54,422 bases of DNA from a virus. The translations under genes and the position numbers were made by a program. Below, piece by piece: positions 32,601 to 39,876 of this stretch. The stretch's first letter is position 1; the number at the start of each line of letters is the position of its first letter. The stretch is taken from IMG/VR virus record IMGVR_UViG_3300022745_000041, positions 1-54,422 of that record, one strand, 5' to 3'. The notes below the pieces were generated by a model, which made no database searches, was not told where the DNA came from, and worked only from the letters and a program-made list of their open reading frames with translations.

Positions 32601-32622
32601 TTTGGCCAGACCTGACTGACAT
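29614..32622 (-). CDS. Large tail-fibre protein (1002 aa)
   Basis: The N-terminal 100 residues form a beta domain (TLYVNGVADAATVTVTNV). A long repetitive middle follows, rich in Thr/Ala, with recurrent TTANTINS and TTLGTLAG-type motifs. The C-terminal third has glycine-rich short repeats (VSSDAVVLYAGHDSSGLH, GNGTGEGVHISAGQYGDGL) of a beta-helix or beta-prism. It ends with VNGQTPVGLPTLTFFSVG. This is the usual build of a trimeric tail fibre. It starts at TAAATG with GGGGG upstream. Host-receptor binding is inferred. Confidence 0.75.
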   Translation of the reverse strand: MSVRSGQSITKKFTTSVFSTGAASNADSLPTGTLYVNGVADAATVTVTNVATGSYKAQVTLPTLAVGDVVDLEISATVSSVAAKGVIWTDTKDMVIDSSGLVDSTTVKAGPSGAATAQTARDLGASVLLSVGTGTGQVNLSSGKVPATLAASDVTGNVAADLQTIKTQTVTCAAGVTVGVYVGGTAAAATATALSTLQTTANTINSATGTYLDATISSRGTSTLTQAQVTGGAYALNSSSFAFNAAMDFTTTQKAATLARVTLVDTTTTNTDMRGTDNAALAATALSTATWTGTLATNLGTLAGHDPGSTLASASAVSALQTTANAINSTVTLNSDTAGTTTLLGRLTSARGGYLDNLNVGGNVSSHADIVNFTQSMPNALVVTSLVYPVEGTDTAYPLTLYIWNENGQLQDADGGIITSTITNAVGTDRSAHFSGWTHGSTGTYTATYTVASNATLEPLVMKFAGTTTTNSVASNFVAVTQPQVNANGSVSFSSTDRTNLTAIYNKLPANNIADETTLTDLSGRVVNNGRGVQAELMGINGHDVAVDTGTAGVVSFVSGDYVMPQGTTVQANVTQINGETAAEDGNGHLRVEVSKWNSQPVLNSDSTGLPVVATAAFQDAGSNESAVTLTGGKPVVADVTLNAAQPNDITFTGSVVVSPSATNATALRLVGNGAGPALDMHSDSGHCVLMYAGQNGFDIFAQQNAIYAQSVSSDAVVLYAGHDSSGLHIWGGQSTGSAVTLQTNGAGCGLDILSGGEGWAAHVHGLKIDGAVNLEAGLNITQSIADTAAVSITGNGTGEGVHISAGQYGDGLKIASGSTSGRGIYATSATSDGAFLESQAGGCGLVVGGSYGLVAYSSGTNPGFGIYGGTGSPALDISASGDNEGVKIVGSGTGKGLSIQGAVGVWINGVSSDGIQIGSDTSYDIHLANSLKIDGGMSIGNSLVVNDQISVDGDSVTGMLANLSSRLPDTLTEAGNIKADAIKVNGQTPVGLPTLTFFSVG

Positions 32623-33735
32623 TTAATCAATCCCCCGTATCATTGAAGTTCCGAGAACCGTTCCGGCTCCACCGCCACCGCCGCCTGCGTCTTGATGCTG
32701 CCAAGCCCCGCCATCGAGATAAGCCGGATGACCAGCCCCACGCACCAACGCACCGCCACCTGACGTATTGTTGAGTGTCAGGTCGGTTGACGACGTGAAT
32801 GGGTCCGCGGTGAGCGTCACTCCGTAGCGGTTTATCCAGTTACCGAGATCCGCATCAGAAACGCCCATATTGCCGATGAAGTTATTAAACTGATTGTTGG
32901 AACTCACTGTCCCGTTGGCGCTATACCACTGCGAAGAGCCACCGCTTCCCCACGCAACATTATTGGCAATGCAATGAAACGAACCAGTTGTTGCGGTTGT
33001 CTTGAGATAATTGTTTGTGATGTTTCTGAAAGAGCATCCAAAAACAGCATTCAGCCCGGTGCTTGCGCCAGACGATGTCACCCCAAATCCTGCATCTTGC
33101 AAAACACACGCGATGACTCGCCCGCTTGCTCCACTTAGATCAACACAACCACCACCGCTTGTATTGCCGGTTATTTTGCACAGATAGATCAAACCAGCCG
33201 CGTTTGATTGAATTGCCTTCGCTGATGAGCTACTGCTTACACACGATATGTCACAGTCTATTAACACCCCCGTTCCTATAGTGATTGCGATTGCGGATGC
33301 GCTCGTTGCATGGGTGTTGGCGATGACGCAACGCCGCACCACCATCGAAGCGTTTCCAACAAGGCTTGTTCCGGAAATAGCTGACGTTAAGCTGATATGT
33401 TCACAAATGCAGTTAGACGGAAGGGTCAATTTTCCGGTCGTGTAGGTGATTGTTGGAAAATTAGTTGTCACCAAAGAACCGCCACGAGTTCTTCCGTTTG
33501 CCTCCAGGTCATCAAGCGCGGAATTGATTCCGCGAATCGACATCGGATTCGCAGTCGTTGCATTGTTCGTGAAAGTGTCGCTATTCGTCGTCCGCGTGAT
33601 CGCCCCTTGAACGTTCGCCCGCTGACCCGCCGACAAACTCGTCAGCATCGTGACCCATGACCAAGCATTTGCGAGCGAAGACCCGTCTGCGGTTCCCGCT
33701 CCTGCGTTGGTCACATATTTTTCAGTGAATGCCAT
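32623..33735 (-). CDS. Beta-helix tail protein (370 aa)
   Basis: Sequence pattern of a right-handed parallel beta-helix: runs such as LPSNCICEHISLTSAIS, MVVRRCVIANTHATSASA and GVLIDCDISCVSSSS, spaced by about 20-25 residues. The C-terminus is glycine-rich (QDAGGGGGGAG). Such proteins are tail spikes or fibres that bind or cleave glycans; no catalytic residues are identified. It lies between the collagen-like and the large fibre genes. Confidence 0.72.
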   Translation of the reverse strand: MAFTEKYVTNAGAGTADGSSLANAWSWVTMLTSLSAGQRANVQGAITRTTNSDTFTNNATTANPMSIRGINSALDDLEANGRTRGGSLVTTNFPTITYTTGKLTLPSNCICEHISLTSAISGTSLVGNASMVVRRCVIANTHATSASAIAITIGTGVLIDCDISCVSSSSSAKAIQSNAAGLIYLCKITGNTSGGGCVDLSGASGRVIACVLQDAGFGVTSSGASTGLNAVFGCSFRNITNNYLKTTATTGSFHCIANNVAWGSGGSSQWYSANGTVSSNNQFNNFIGNMGVSDADLGNWINRYGVTLTADPFTSSTDLTLNNTSGGGALVRGAGHPAYLDGGAWQHQDAGGGGGGAGTVLGTSMIRGID

Positions 33736-34335
33736 TTACGCCGTTGCCTCAAAAATCAATTCGAGCGTTACTGCGTCGATGCCGCTAACGGAATCGACGT
33801 GAACCGCGAAGATATCGTTCGCCGCAATCGCGGCTGACCATCCGGGTAAAGTGTCTGTCGATGCCGTCTTTGTGTCCGTGAGCGTTGGTTTGTCGTCAGT
33901 GATTGCGTCCGCGATCGTGGGCATTGTTTGGCCGAATGATCGCTTCCAAACATCAACAACAATCGAGCCAGCGTCAGAACTGGCCAGTCTCCAGCCTGTC
34001 AACGTTCCGCCGAACGGACAGATTCCATACGCCGTCGATCCAACCGCAATTCCACCACCCTGGCCATCGAATCGGACAGTGATAACGCGGACGATCGCAC
34101 CGTCGCCGGGAGGTCCGGTTTCACCTCGTGGGCCTTGCTCGCCTTGCGGGCCTTGTTCACCGGGTGGGCCTTGCTCGCCTTGTGGTCCAGGCTCACCATC
34201 GGCTCCCGCCGGTCCCTGCGGTCCAGTCCCGCCGCTCAGTACGATCGTTTGCGACTCAGCGACGGTTGTGACGCCAATCGCGTCATCAACGGGAGTGACG
34301 ACAATCTGAGTGGTTTCAACAACGACGTTCGCCAT
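33736..34335 (-). CDS. Collagen-like tail-fibre protein (199 aa)
   Basis: Residues 35-76 contain uninterrupted G-x-y triplets ([19 protein letters not shown] onward), which form a collagen triple helix. The N-terminal part (1-34) is an anchor with strands. The C-terminal 120 residues form a beta domain ending LELIFEATA, resembling trimeric fibre heads. This is a common phage fibre design. It sits in the fibre cluster. Confidence 0.8.
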   Translation of the reverse strand: MANVVVETTQIVVTPVDDAIGVTTVAESQTIVLSGGTGPQGPAGADGEPGPQGEQGPPGEQGPQGEQGPRGETGPPGDGAIVRVITVRFDGQGGGIAVGSTAYGICPFGGTLTGWRLASSDAGSIVVDVWKRSFGQTMPTIADAITDDKPTLTDTKTASTDTLPGWSAAIAANDIFAVHVDSVSGIDAVTLELIFEATA

Positions 34336-34336
34336 G

Positions 34337-34654
34337 TTAAGCCCTCACGCTAATTAGGCCCGAGAGGTACTCCGCACCGTCAACGACGCGCAGGAAATAA
34401 CGCACGATCCCGACAGATAGGCTTGCTGTATCGGCGGATGACAACGCAATCGAAATCGACGTTGTTGCACCCGGCGTTCCGATCGTGATGTTTGTCGGGC
34501 TAACGTATGTCACGAGCGTCGTGTCGCTGAACTGTTCTCGCAGAATCCAACGCACGGTTTTGCCGCTCAGATTCTCCGGGAGCGTGATTGTTTTGCTCCA
34601 CGGATAACCTATGATAATTCCGTTGTCGTCGATGTAGTCATACTTGCCAGCCAT
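34337..34654 (-). CDS. Small beta-rich fibre-associated protein (105 aa)
   Basis: Reads TITLPENLSGKTVRWILREQ and ISIALSSADTASLSVGIVRYF, an immunoglobulin-like or BppU-N-like beta sandwich of the kind used as fibre adaptors in phages. It lies directly before the collagen-like gene in transcription, separated by one base. Adaptor role inferred. Confidence 0.6.
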   Translation of the reverse strand: MAGKYDYIDDNGIIIGYPWSKTITLPENLSGKTVRWILREQFSDTTLVTYVSPTNITIGTPGATTSISIALSSADTASLSVGIVRYFLRVVDGAEYLSGLISVRA

Positions 34655-34694
34655 AGCGTGACACTTTAGCAGTTATGGTGTGTGAGTGCTATTC

Positions 34695-34985
34695 CTATTC
34701 GCCATCCTCTTCCGACAGCCATCCCCATAACATCCATAGCGTCGAAAGTACCTGATAGATCAGATACAGCGAACCAGGATCGAAGAAGCCGCAACGTTGC
34801 GAAACGGCTTCCTTGCATCGTTCCAGATGCTCTTTTGCATCGCCGCCGCACGGAAACGGGTTCTCGTCAAGCCAATCACAAGCCGCGTCGTGTGACTCGT
34901 TGGCCACCTTGTAGCGTGCATCATGCAGGCCATACGGGGCGCAACATTTCAAGCGTGATTCTTCGCGGGTAGGTCCGTGGCTCAT
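34695..34985 (-). CDS. Cys-rich protein with a C-terminal membrane segment (96 aa)
   Basis: The N-terminal two thirds have six cysteines (LKCCAPYG, AACDWLD, FPCGG, ERCKEAV and others). The C-terminus (LYLIYQVLSTLWMLWGWLS) is a probable membrane helix followed by an acidic tail. It overlaps the thioredoxin lipoprotein gene by 4 bp, so disulfide handling may link the two. No family is recognised. Confidence 0.55.
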   Translation of the reverse strand: MSHGPTREESRLKCCAPYGLHDARYKVANESHDAACDWLDENPFPCGGDAKEHLERCKEAVSQRCGFFDPGSLYLIYQVLSTLWMLWGWLSEEDGE

Positions 34986-35860
34986 TGCGTTACCTCGAAT
35001 TGAATGTCCGGCAGCCCATCAATCAACACATTTCCGCGAGTCTCGCCAATCACAGCTTTCCGAACTCGCCCATTGAACGAGACATGCGGAAGCGTCGATT
35101 CATCAAATTCAATCACAACATCTTGGCCAGCCTGACTCACACTTGCGATCAGCCCGTGAGTCGGTGCGTTGACGCTCATTCCGTAAGGAAGCCGTAGACC
35201 TTTATCTGACAAGAGTTGTTTGACTTGCTGAACAGTTGCACGAATTGGGAGCTTGGCTCCGCTTGATAAGCCGTAGGCTTGTTGTGATACCGGCGCGGCA
35301 TATGTCGGAAACGATTTCCGCCACATGCGGACGAAACCATCAATGCCCGGCCAAGGCTCTTCTTTGCTTGGCGCAAACGCCACCCACTTGGCTTCAACTG
35401 GCCAGTGAAGTGTCGGCAAAGACGTCACCCATTCCGGCCTCTTGTCGTCGTCGTCTTTGATCTCAACCGTAAACGGCAATTCGTTCTTGCAGGCGTCAAT
35501 TTCTTTCAAGATCGCTTTGCATGGCGCGCACCATTTCGCAGACCAGAAAATAACAGCGGGCCTCTTCTCGACCACTGCTGCTACTTCGTTCGCACATCCG
35601 ATACATTTGCACGACTGGCCACACTGGCAAGCAATTCGCTTGAGCTTGCCGCTTGACCGATCGTTGACATATCGAGAACCTCCACACTGGCAAGCAGTGG
35701 GTTTTGGCTTCACGGGTTCGATGTTCGGTTGCGTCTCTCCGTGAACCATTAACGCCAGTTCGCTTGCCGCGAAGCATTTGGCAGGCTCGATATCGTTTGC
35801 GGTCGCCGGTTTCATGCAACCCGACGTCAGGAACATCAACAGCACTGCTAAGACTCGCAT
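34982..35860 (-). CDS. Thioredoxin-like lipoprotein (292 aa)
   Basis: It has a signal peptide with lipobox LTSGC (Cys15). A Cys-rich region follows (CQCGGSRY, CQCGQSCKCIGC, 57-89), probably zinc- or metal-binding. A thioredoxin domain with WCAPCK (110-115) comes next, then LPTLHWPV, where the cis-Pro belongs. A C-terminal domain of about 100 residues is unassigned. It would sit on the cell surface or periplasmic membrane and reduce or shuffle disulfides. This is unusual for a phage. It is flanked by a papain-like protease gene and a Cys-rich membrane protein gene. Confidence 0.82.
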   Translation of the reverse strand: MRVLAVLLMFLTSGCMKPATANDIEPAKCFAASELALMVHGETQPNIEPVKPKPTACQCGGSRYVNDRSSGKLKRIACQCGQSCKCIGCANEVAAVVEKRPAVIFWSAKWCAPCKAILKEIDACKNELPFTVEIKDDDDKRPEWVTSLPTLHWPVEAKWVAFAPSKEEPWPGIDGFVRMWRKSFPTYAAPVSQQAYGLSSGAKLPIRATVQQVKQLLSDKGLRLPYGMSVNAPTHGLIASVSQAGQDVVIEFDESTLPHVSFNGRVRKAVIGETRGNVLIDGLPDIQFEVTQ

Positions 35861-35864
35861 TCCA

Positions 35865-36680
35865 TCACCCTCCCGTCAGCATTCCGCAACGATATTCACG
35901 CACGCGCCATTCGACGATATCCGACAACAACACGACTTCCGAGCCGTGAAGATCAATCCAATGTTGCACAACGTCAGGCGTCGCTGTCCAAAAGCCTCGC
36001 TCATGAACATCTTCACCCCACGAATTGATGCCCTCGAAAGTACCGTCAGCCGCGTAGCCCGTGATCGTCATGCAGTGCATTCCAAGCATTGAGCCGCTTG
36101 AGACAGTTCGCATCGTCCAGTGCGATGAGTCACGCATCGCGGTTGTGATCGGCACGCCGATCATTGCAACGCCCTTGCGTGTCCCGATGTAGTTCCTGAC
36201 GTCGTCAGGATTGCGAGGAATTGAATGTTGCAGGAGCTTATGTTGGCCAGCGTAGGCTTCGTATTCATCAGGAAACGAGCGGGGATACATATTTGAGTAT
36301 GGATAGAGTGATTCAAGCACTCCGCCGCCCAATTGCTCGAGCGCTTTGCGTGCTCCCGATATCGCCGCGCCGTGATCTCCGCCGAAATAACCTGACTGAA
36401 GTTGAGCCGCTAAATACAGCCACAACGGAGACGGATCGACGTCTTGCCCGCCGTCAAGATGGTTGAGGATACGCACCGCCGCCCACGCGCCGTGACCAAC
36501 GCAACTATTCACGTGCGATCCTGTCGGATCGTCACCTTGATTGCGAGGCGTTAGCCAATCGCGTTGGCTGACACTGTCGGGGATAGAGACAGCACCGCAG
36601 AGAGAATCCAATGCGGCAAGATCGCTGGCTTGGCTATGCAGGAATTCAAGGTCTTCAAGATCGTGGCGATAACCAAACAT
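35865..36680 (-). CDS. Papain-family (C1A-like) cysteine protease
   Basis: A 271-residue protein with all catalytic positions: RNQGD (oxyanion Gln48), NSCVGHGAW (Cys60), GMHCMTITGY (His202) and GINSWGED (Asn219). Such proteases are rare in phages. No signal peptide is seen, so release would depend on a holin or on the particle. It is placed amid membrane and lipoprotein genes with no muralytic gene in sight, which suggests a lysin-like or maturation role. Start at 36680, with a weak upstream site. Confidence 0.82.
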   Translation of the reverse strand: MFGYRHDLEDLEFLHSQASDLAALDSLCGAVSIPDSVSQRDWLTPRNQGDDPTGSHVNSCVGHGAWAAVRILNHLDGGQDVDPSPLWLYLAAQLQSGYFGGDHGAAISGARKALEQLGGGVLESLYPYSNMYPRSFPDEYEAYAGQHKLLQHSIPRNPDDVRNYIGTRKGVAMIGVPITTAMRDSSHWTMRTVSSGSMLGMHCMTITGYAADGTFEGINSWGEDVHERGFWTATPDVVQHWIDLHGSEVVLLSDIVEWRVREYRCGMLTGG

Positions 36681-36685
36681 CTGCG

Positions 36686-37066
36686 CTACTCACTAACGAT
36701 ATCGGCGGTTTCAATCGAGCAATCAATCAAGTCTGGACTATCGAAATCAACCACGAACGCCATCACTTCTTCAACCTCGTGCGGCCCGTCAACAAATCGT
36801 GTGACCGACACTCGGCAGCTCAGTAGTGAATCAAGCCCATCCTCTTCGAGCATCCCTCCGAACTGGCCAAAGAGGCAAGCGCGGGCAACGTCTTTCGCGA
36901 TCGCTTCGTGAATGTCGATATCGTGCGGATCGCACTGATAGCCTTGACCGGCATATAGCCCGCCGATTTGCGGTTGTTGTGCTCTTGCTTCATAGATGGC
37001 CACAATGCCGCCGATCAGCCCATCGGGAATAGAGGTAAGCGAAAACAAACAGCGCTGAGCAGCCAA
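36686..37066 (-). CDS. Hypothetical protein (126 aa)
   Basis: TTG start directly after the preceding TGA. The sequence has DIDIHEAIAKDVARACLFGQ and an acidic C-terminal strand set (EVMAFVVDFDSPDL). No family is recognised. It is tightly packed between the small 60-residue gene and the papain-like protease gene, so probably part of the same functional set. Confidence 0.55.
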   Translation of the reverse strand: MAAQRCLFSLTSIPDGLIGGIVAIYEARAQQPQIGGLYAGQGYQCDPHDIDIHEAIAKDVARACLFGQFGGMLEEDGLDSLLSCRVSVTRFVDGPHEVEEVMAFVVDFDSPDLIDCSIETADIVSE

Positions 37067-37249
37067 TCAGCGATCCCACATCGGCAACCCTTCGCCAAGA
37101 TACTCAAGCGTTGGTTTCAGTCGCTCGTAAGTATCAGAATTTGGCGGAACGTCCGTCATGTCCGACAAAACTCGTTCGTGTAACTGAATGCGAAAATTCA
37201 TGTCGTCGTTCGCGAGATTCAATTCAGCGTCAGTAATTCCGTGCAACAT
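37067..37249 (-). CDS. Small acidic protein (60 aa)
   Basis: Starts MLHGITDAELNLANDD with AAGGGGCGATATG upstream. Mostly helical and acidic. No function is recognised. It is coupled to the following gene. Confidence 0.55.
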   Translation of the reverse strand: MLHGITDAELNLANDDMNFRIQLHERVLSDMTDVPPNSDTYERLKPTLEYLGEGLPMWDR

Positions 37250-37264
37250 ATCGCCCCTTCCGTA

Positions 37265-37708
37265 TTAAAGTTCATCAGCCACACCTTGCAACAACGCCAT
37301 TACCTTCGCTCGGAGCTCCGCAGTAAGCGGTTGATCAGACGCTCCAATCGCAGCAATCCAGCGATCGTCCAGATTTTGAGAGAACTCAGCGGTCGCCAGC
37401 GTGTTTGGTCCGGCCATTCGATAGCGATTGAGTCGTCCGACATACTCGGCGGCGTCAACAGTTGATCGCAGTAGAGGCGAGGAAATTGTTCCATCGTAGG
37501 CCACCGCTTTCGCTGCTGTGCTGTAAATCGCCTTCAGTTGCGGGCGAGCTTCTTTTGCAACCAAACTGGCCAGTGTTGATGCCGATTTATCCTGGATTGT
37601 GTGGCTTTGCTTAATGCAGCCGTTGAGCACAATCGGAAGCAACGCCACACTGACCAGTATTGGTCGCAAAAAGAAACGTCGTACCCATTCGGGAACGCAG
37701 TATCGCAT
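37265..37708 (-). CDS. Lipoprotein (147 aa), possible outer-membrane spanin-like
   Basis: The start at 37708 overlaps the stop of the membrane-protein gene (TAATG). The N-terminus has a basic region, a hydrophobic core (FLRPILVSVALLPIVL) and lipobox LNGC (Cys31). The mature part is helical, rich in Ala and Lys. A lipoprotein directly after small membrane proteins fits an outer-membrane spanin (Rz1-like) or a superinfection lipoprotein. Similarity to known spanins was not verified. Confidence 0.6.
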   Translation of the reverse strand: MRYCVPEWVRRFFLRPILVSVALLPIVLNGCIKQSHTIQDKSASTLASLVAKEARPQLKAIYSTAAKAVAYDGTISSPLLRSTVDAAEYVGRLNRYRMAGPNTLATAEFSQNLDDRWIAAIGASDQPLTAELRAKVMALLQGVADEL

Positions 37709-38028
37709 TACTGCCCCTCGTGTTTCGGCAACGTTCTTGCCGCATTCCATAAGACGCCAATAGCATTCTTGACATCATCGCCTTCAAGAATTCCGTCAAG
37801 GTGATACAGAGCGTCGATCGTTTTGTTATGTAGATCAGACATCACCGGAGCAACGGACGGAACCGGCACATAGCTTCCGCCGTGAATCAGCCCAATCGCG
37901 GAAACGATCAACGGCAACACCGCTGATTCCTGCACTTCGATCCCGCACATCTTGAGCAATAGCGTGACGATTGCAGCCGCCATTGCGGCCCAACCACTAC
38001 CCTGGGTTGCATACTTGAGCCACTTCAT
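37708..38028 (-). CDS. Small membrane protein, holin candidate (106 aa)
   Basis: Two hydrophobic stretches (GWAAMAAAIVTLLLKMCG and AVLPLIVSAIGLIHGGSY) flank a short loop, with a charged C-terminus. ATG 38028 overlaps the previous stop (ATGA) and has GGAGG upstream. Two-helix membrane proteins in a lysis region are typical holins, but no family is recognised. Confidence 0.6.
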   Translation of the reverse strand: MKWLKYATQGSGWAAMAAAIVTLLLKMCGIEVQESAVLPLIVSAIGLIHGGSYVPVPSVAPVMSDLHNKTIDALYHLDGILEGDDVKNAIGVLWNAARTLPKHEGQ

Positions 38029-38246
38029 CCGATTGCCTCCAGTAATTCCGCTCGTTTTCGGTCCATCTTTTTGTTGAATCGGTCGAGTCTCTTTTGCAGC
38101 AACTTCAACCGATTCGGTCCCTGTCCAACTATCGGACTCGTCACCGGCCCAGGATTGATTCCGTGTCGTCGGCACCAACGAGCCGAGCGAGTTGATTCCG
38201 CTGATTTTTTGGGTGGTTTTACTTCTTCGATTGCTGCCGGACTCAT
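38025..38246 (-). CDS. Small basic protein (73 aa)
   Basis: Lys/Arg-rich, with KLLQKRLDRFNKKMDRKRAELLEAI, a helical tail. The leader has GGGG near the start. It overlaps the holin-like gene by 4 bp. No family is recognised; DNA- or membrane-binding is possible. A long hairpin (38279-38341) precedes it. Confidence 0.55.
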   Translation of the reverse strand: MSPAAIEEVKPPKKSAESTRSARWCRRHGINPGPVTSPIVGQGPNRLKLLQKRLDRFNKKMDRKRAELLEAIG

Positions 38247-38278
38247 ACACTACCCCGATAACCCCTGTGATATAAGAA

Positions 38279-38341
38279 TCCCCGGCAGTCTCTACGTGAT
38301 TGGAACCAGGGGCGTAATTCCGCAACGGAGACTGCCGGGGA
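38279..38341 (-). ncRNA. Long hairpin element D (14-bp stem)
   Basis: A perfect 14-bp inverted repeat TCCCCGGCAGTCTC / GAGACTGCCGGGGA encloses 35 bases that include CTGGTTCCAATC, a T-loop-like sequence. On the minus strand it ends GCCGGGGATTCTTATAT, which repeats the leader of the connector gene at 41780 (GCCGGGGTTCTTATATG). It lies between the stop at 38349 and the start at 38246. There is no U-run long enough for a standard terminator. It could be an RNA processing site or a translational switch. Confidence 0.6.
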
Positions 38342-38348
38342 ACTATCG

Positions 38349-38564
38349 TTAGGTTGCCGCAATGGCAACCGGAGACTTTCCCTCAATCGCGTCTGCGATC
38401 GTGTCGCAGAGCTTGTCGAGGTCTTCCGCAAACGGCGCGAACGCGCTGTGTAGAGAGTCCGTTTTCGCCTCCTCACCAAGTCGGCGAAGCCCGATGATCA
38501 CGGCCCGCTTGACGAGCGGTTGCAAGATCGGCCAGAAGCGAATCAAGAGATAAGAAACATTCAT
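38349..38564 (-). CDS. Small hydrophobic-helix protein (71 aa)
   Basis: Starts MNVSYLLIRFWPILQPLV with AAGGGG upstream. The N-terminal 28 residues form an amphipathic or membrane-binding helix, and the rest is acidic (EDLDKLCDTIADAIEG). No family is recognised. It might be part of the lysis group, as an anti-holin or membrane modulator. Confidence 0.55.
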   Translation of the reverse strand: MNVSYLLIRFWPILQPLVKRAVIIGLRRLGEEAKTDSLHSAFAPFAEDLDKLCDTIADAIEGKSPVAIAAT

Positions 38565-38591
38565 AGAAACCCCTTCCGTGGGATAAGGCAA

Positions 38592-38876
38592 TCACTTGCC
38601 TGCAATTCCATTCGCACGTTGTTCGTTAGCCGCACGTTTTTCAGAGCAGCATGAATTAAGTGTTTCTTGGAAACCCTTAATCATCGCTGCTTGTTCCGAA
38701 TGCCGCTCTTTCCACATACCGTCAATCGTTGCAATATGTGTATTGCCGATTTGGTAGACACCCATAAGACCGCAAAGCAATAAGAGCGCGACTGGTCCTT
38801 GTTTGGCCACTTGTTCTATCAAGTAGCCTGATGCCGAAAAGGCTTGACCTGTGCTCTGTGGTGTCTCGTTAGTCAT
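38592..38876 (-). CDS. Single-pass membrane protein (94 aa), lysis candidate
   Basis: The start at MTNETPQSTGQAF is the most plausible. A membrane helix (GPVALLLLCGLMGVYQIG) is followed by a helical periplasmic domain with a CC pair near the C-terminus (NSCCSEKR). The single N-terminal helix plus periplasmic coil is the build of inner-membrane spanins, and a lipoprotein gene lies 1 kb downstream. No specific family is recognised. Confidence 0.55.
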   Translation of the reverse strand: MTNETPQSTGQAFSASGYLIEQVAKQGPVALLLLCGLMGVYQIGNTHIATIDGMWKERHSEQAAMIKGFQETLNSCCSEKRAANEQRANGIAGK

Positions 38877-38899
38877 TATGGTTGATTCCACGCAGATTG

Positions 38900-39811
38900 T
38901 TATATCAGACTCCACGTTTGACCGACAGCCACCGTGGAAGAATTTGGCTTGAGGCAACTCATTGTGATCGGTTGCCAGTTGTAATCGTCGGGCGTCACGG
39001 AATCGTTGGCGTCGATAATTGCGAGGCGATTGAACGACAGCACAACTTGCGTTGCGTTTCCGCTCGCGCCTGTTCCCGCGTGCAATCCAGAGAGAGTCAG
39101 GCTCGCGGTCTTATGTGAGATTGATGATAGCCGTTGCAGAACCGCCATAGCACTGGATGACTTGAGCGGCTTAATCGTTAGTGATTGCTGACAGCCAGTA
39201 GATCGCAATGACGACGGCTCATAACCTGCGTTGTACTTCAGCGAAAGGTTATGTCGGATCGTATAGCTAAATGACTCGATCGGCAGTGACGAGCCGTCAA
39301 ACGTCAGCGCAACATCCGCGAAGAGAAACTCAAGACATTGGCCGCGATTGTCCGGCAACGCGGTACTGAGCACGCTGGCCAGTTCTTTTTTACCAACAAG
39401 CGTCAGCGATAGCGTCACGCCGTTCGGATCGCCGGAAAGCGTTGCTTCATCCACCCGAAGCCCTGCCCACCGTGAGGCACTAACGTTGTCGATCCAATGC
39501 AGTGATTTACTAGACCCGTCGGCGGTTTCGGGAGAACTGAACGCCCACTCAATCAGATATTGCGCGAACGACTGACTAGCCGATGGTGCCCAAAATCCAT
39601 AGAGCGGACACGAGATTGTCCCACCGATCTTCCGCCTGACCTTCTCCGCGTATTTCGGCTGCCGGATGCCCGCGTAACCTTTCGCTTCGCGAGTCTCGAC
39701 ATCGGCCTTCAGTGCAAAATTCGTCAGCGGAATATATCGGTCAACGTCGCCGCCGACCGTCCCCCAGGACGATTCGGATTGAAAGACTGCGAATGATTTT
39801 GCGGATGTCAT
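38900..39811 (-). CDS. Tail-tube protein, paralogue 1 (303 aa)
   Basis: Starts MTSAKSFAVFQSESSWG. It shares many blocks with the next gene upstream: the xxDDRxxxLExLFxDxxLxxxGS type stretch (ALPDNRGQCLEFLFADVAL versus ALPDDRNGLLEMLFSDTVL), LSLKY/IKPLF and LSGLHAGT/IKGLHSGT. Both have the size and beta-strand pattern of phage tail-tube proteins of the tubular long-tail type. A terminator hairpin lies just before its start, so it is likely expressed at a different level from its paralogue. Confidence 0.72.
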   Translation of the reverse strand: MTSAKSFAVFQSESSWGTVGGDVDRYIPLTNFALKADVETREAKGYAGIRQPKYAEKVRRKIGGTISCPLYGFWAPSASQSFAQYLIEWAFSSPETADGSSKSLHWIDNVSASRWAGLRVDEATLSGDPNGVTLSLTLVGKKELASVLSTALPDNRGQCLEFLFADVALTFDGSSLPIESFSYTIRHNLSLKYNAGYEPSSLRSTGCQQSLTIKPLKSSSAMAVLQRLSSISHKTASLTLSGLHAGTGASGNATQVVLSFNRLAIIDANDSVTPDDYNWQPITMSCLKPNSSTVAVGQTWSLI

Positions 39812-39825
39812 TTGCTTACCAATGC

Positions 39826-39861
39826 AAAAGCCCGCCACATCCTTCGATTTGGCGGGCTTTT
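39826..39861 (-). terminator. Rho-independent terminator between tail-tube genes
   Basis: A perfect 12-bp inverted repeat AAAAGCCCGCCA / TGGCGGGCTTTT with a 12-base loop. Both ends have A/T runs, so it can act in either direction. On the minus strand it would stop some transcription after the upstream tail-tube gene (39877-40839), lowering downstream expression. Confidence 0.85.
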
Positions 39862-39876
39862 GTCGTTAGTTATTTG

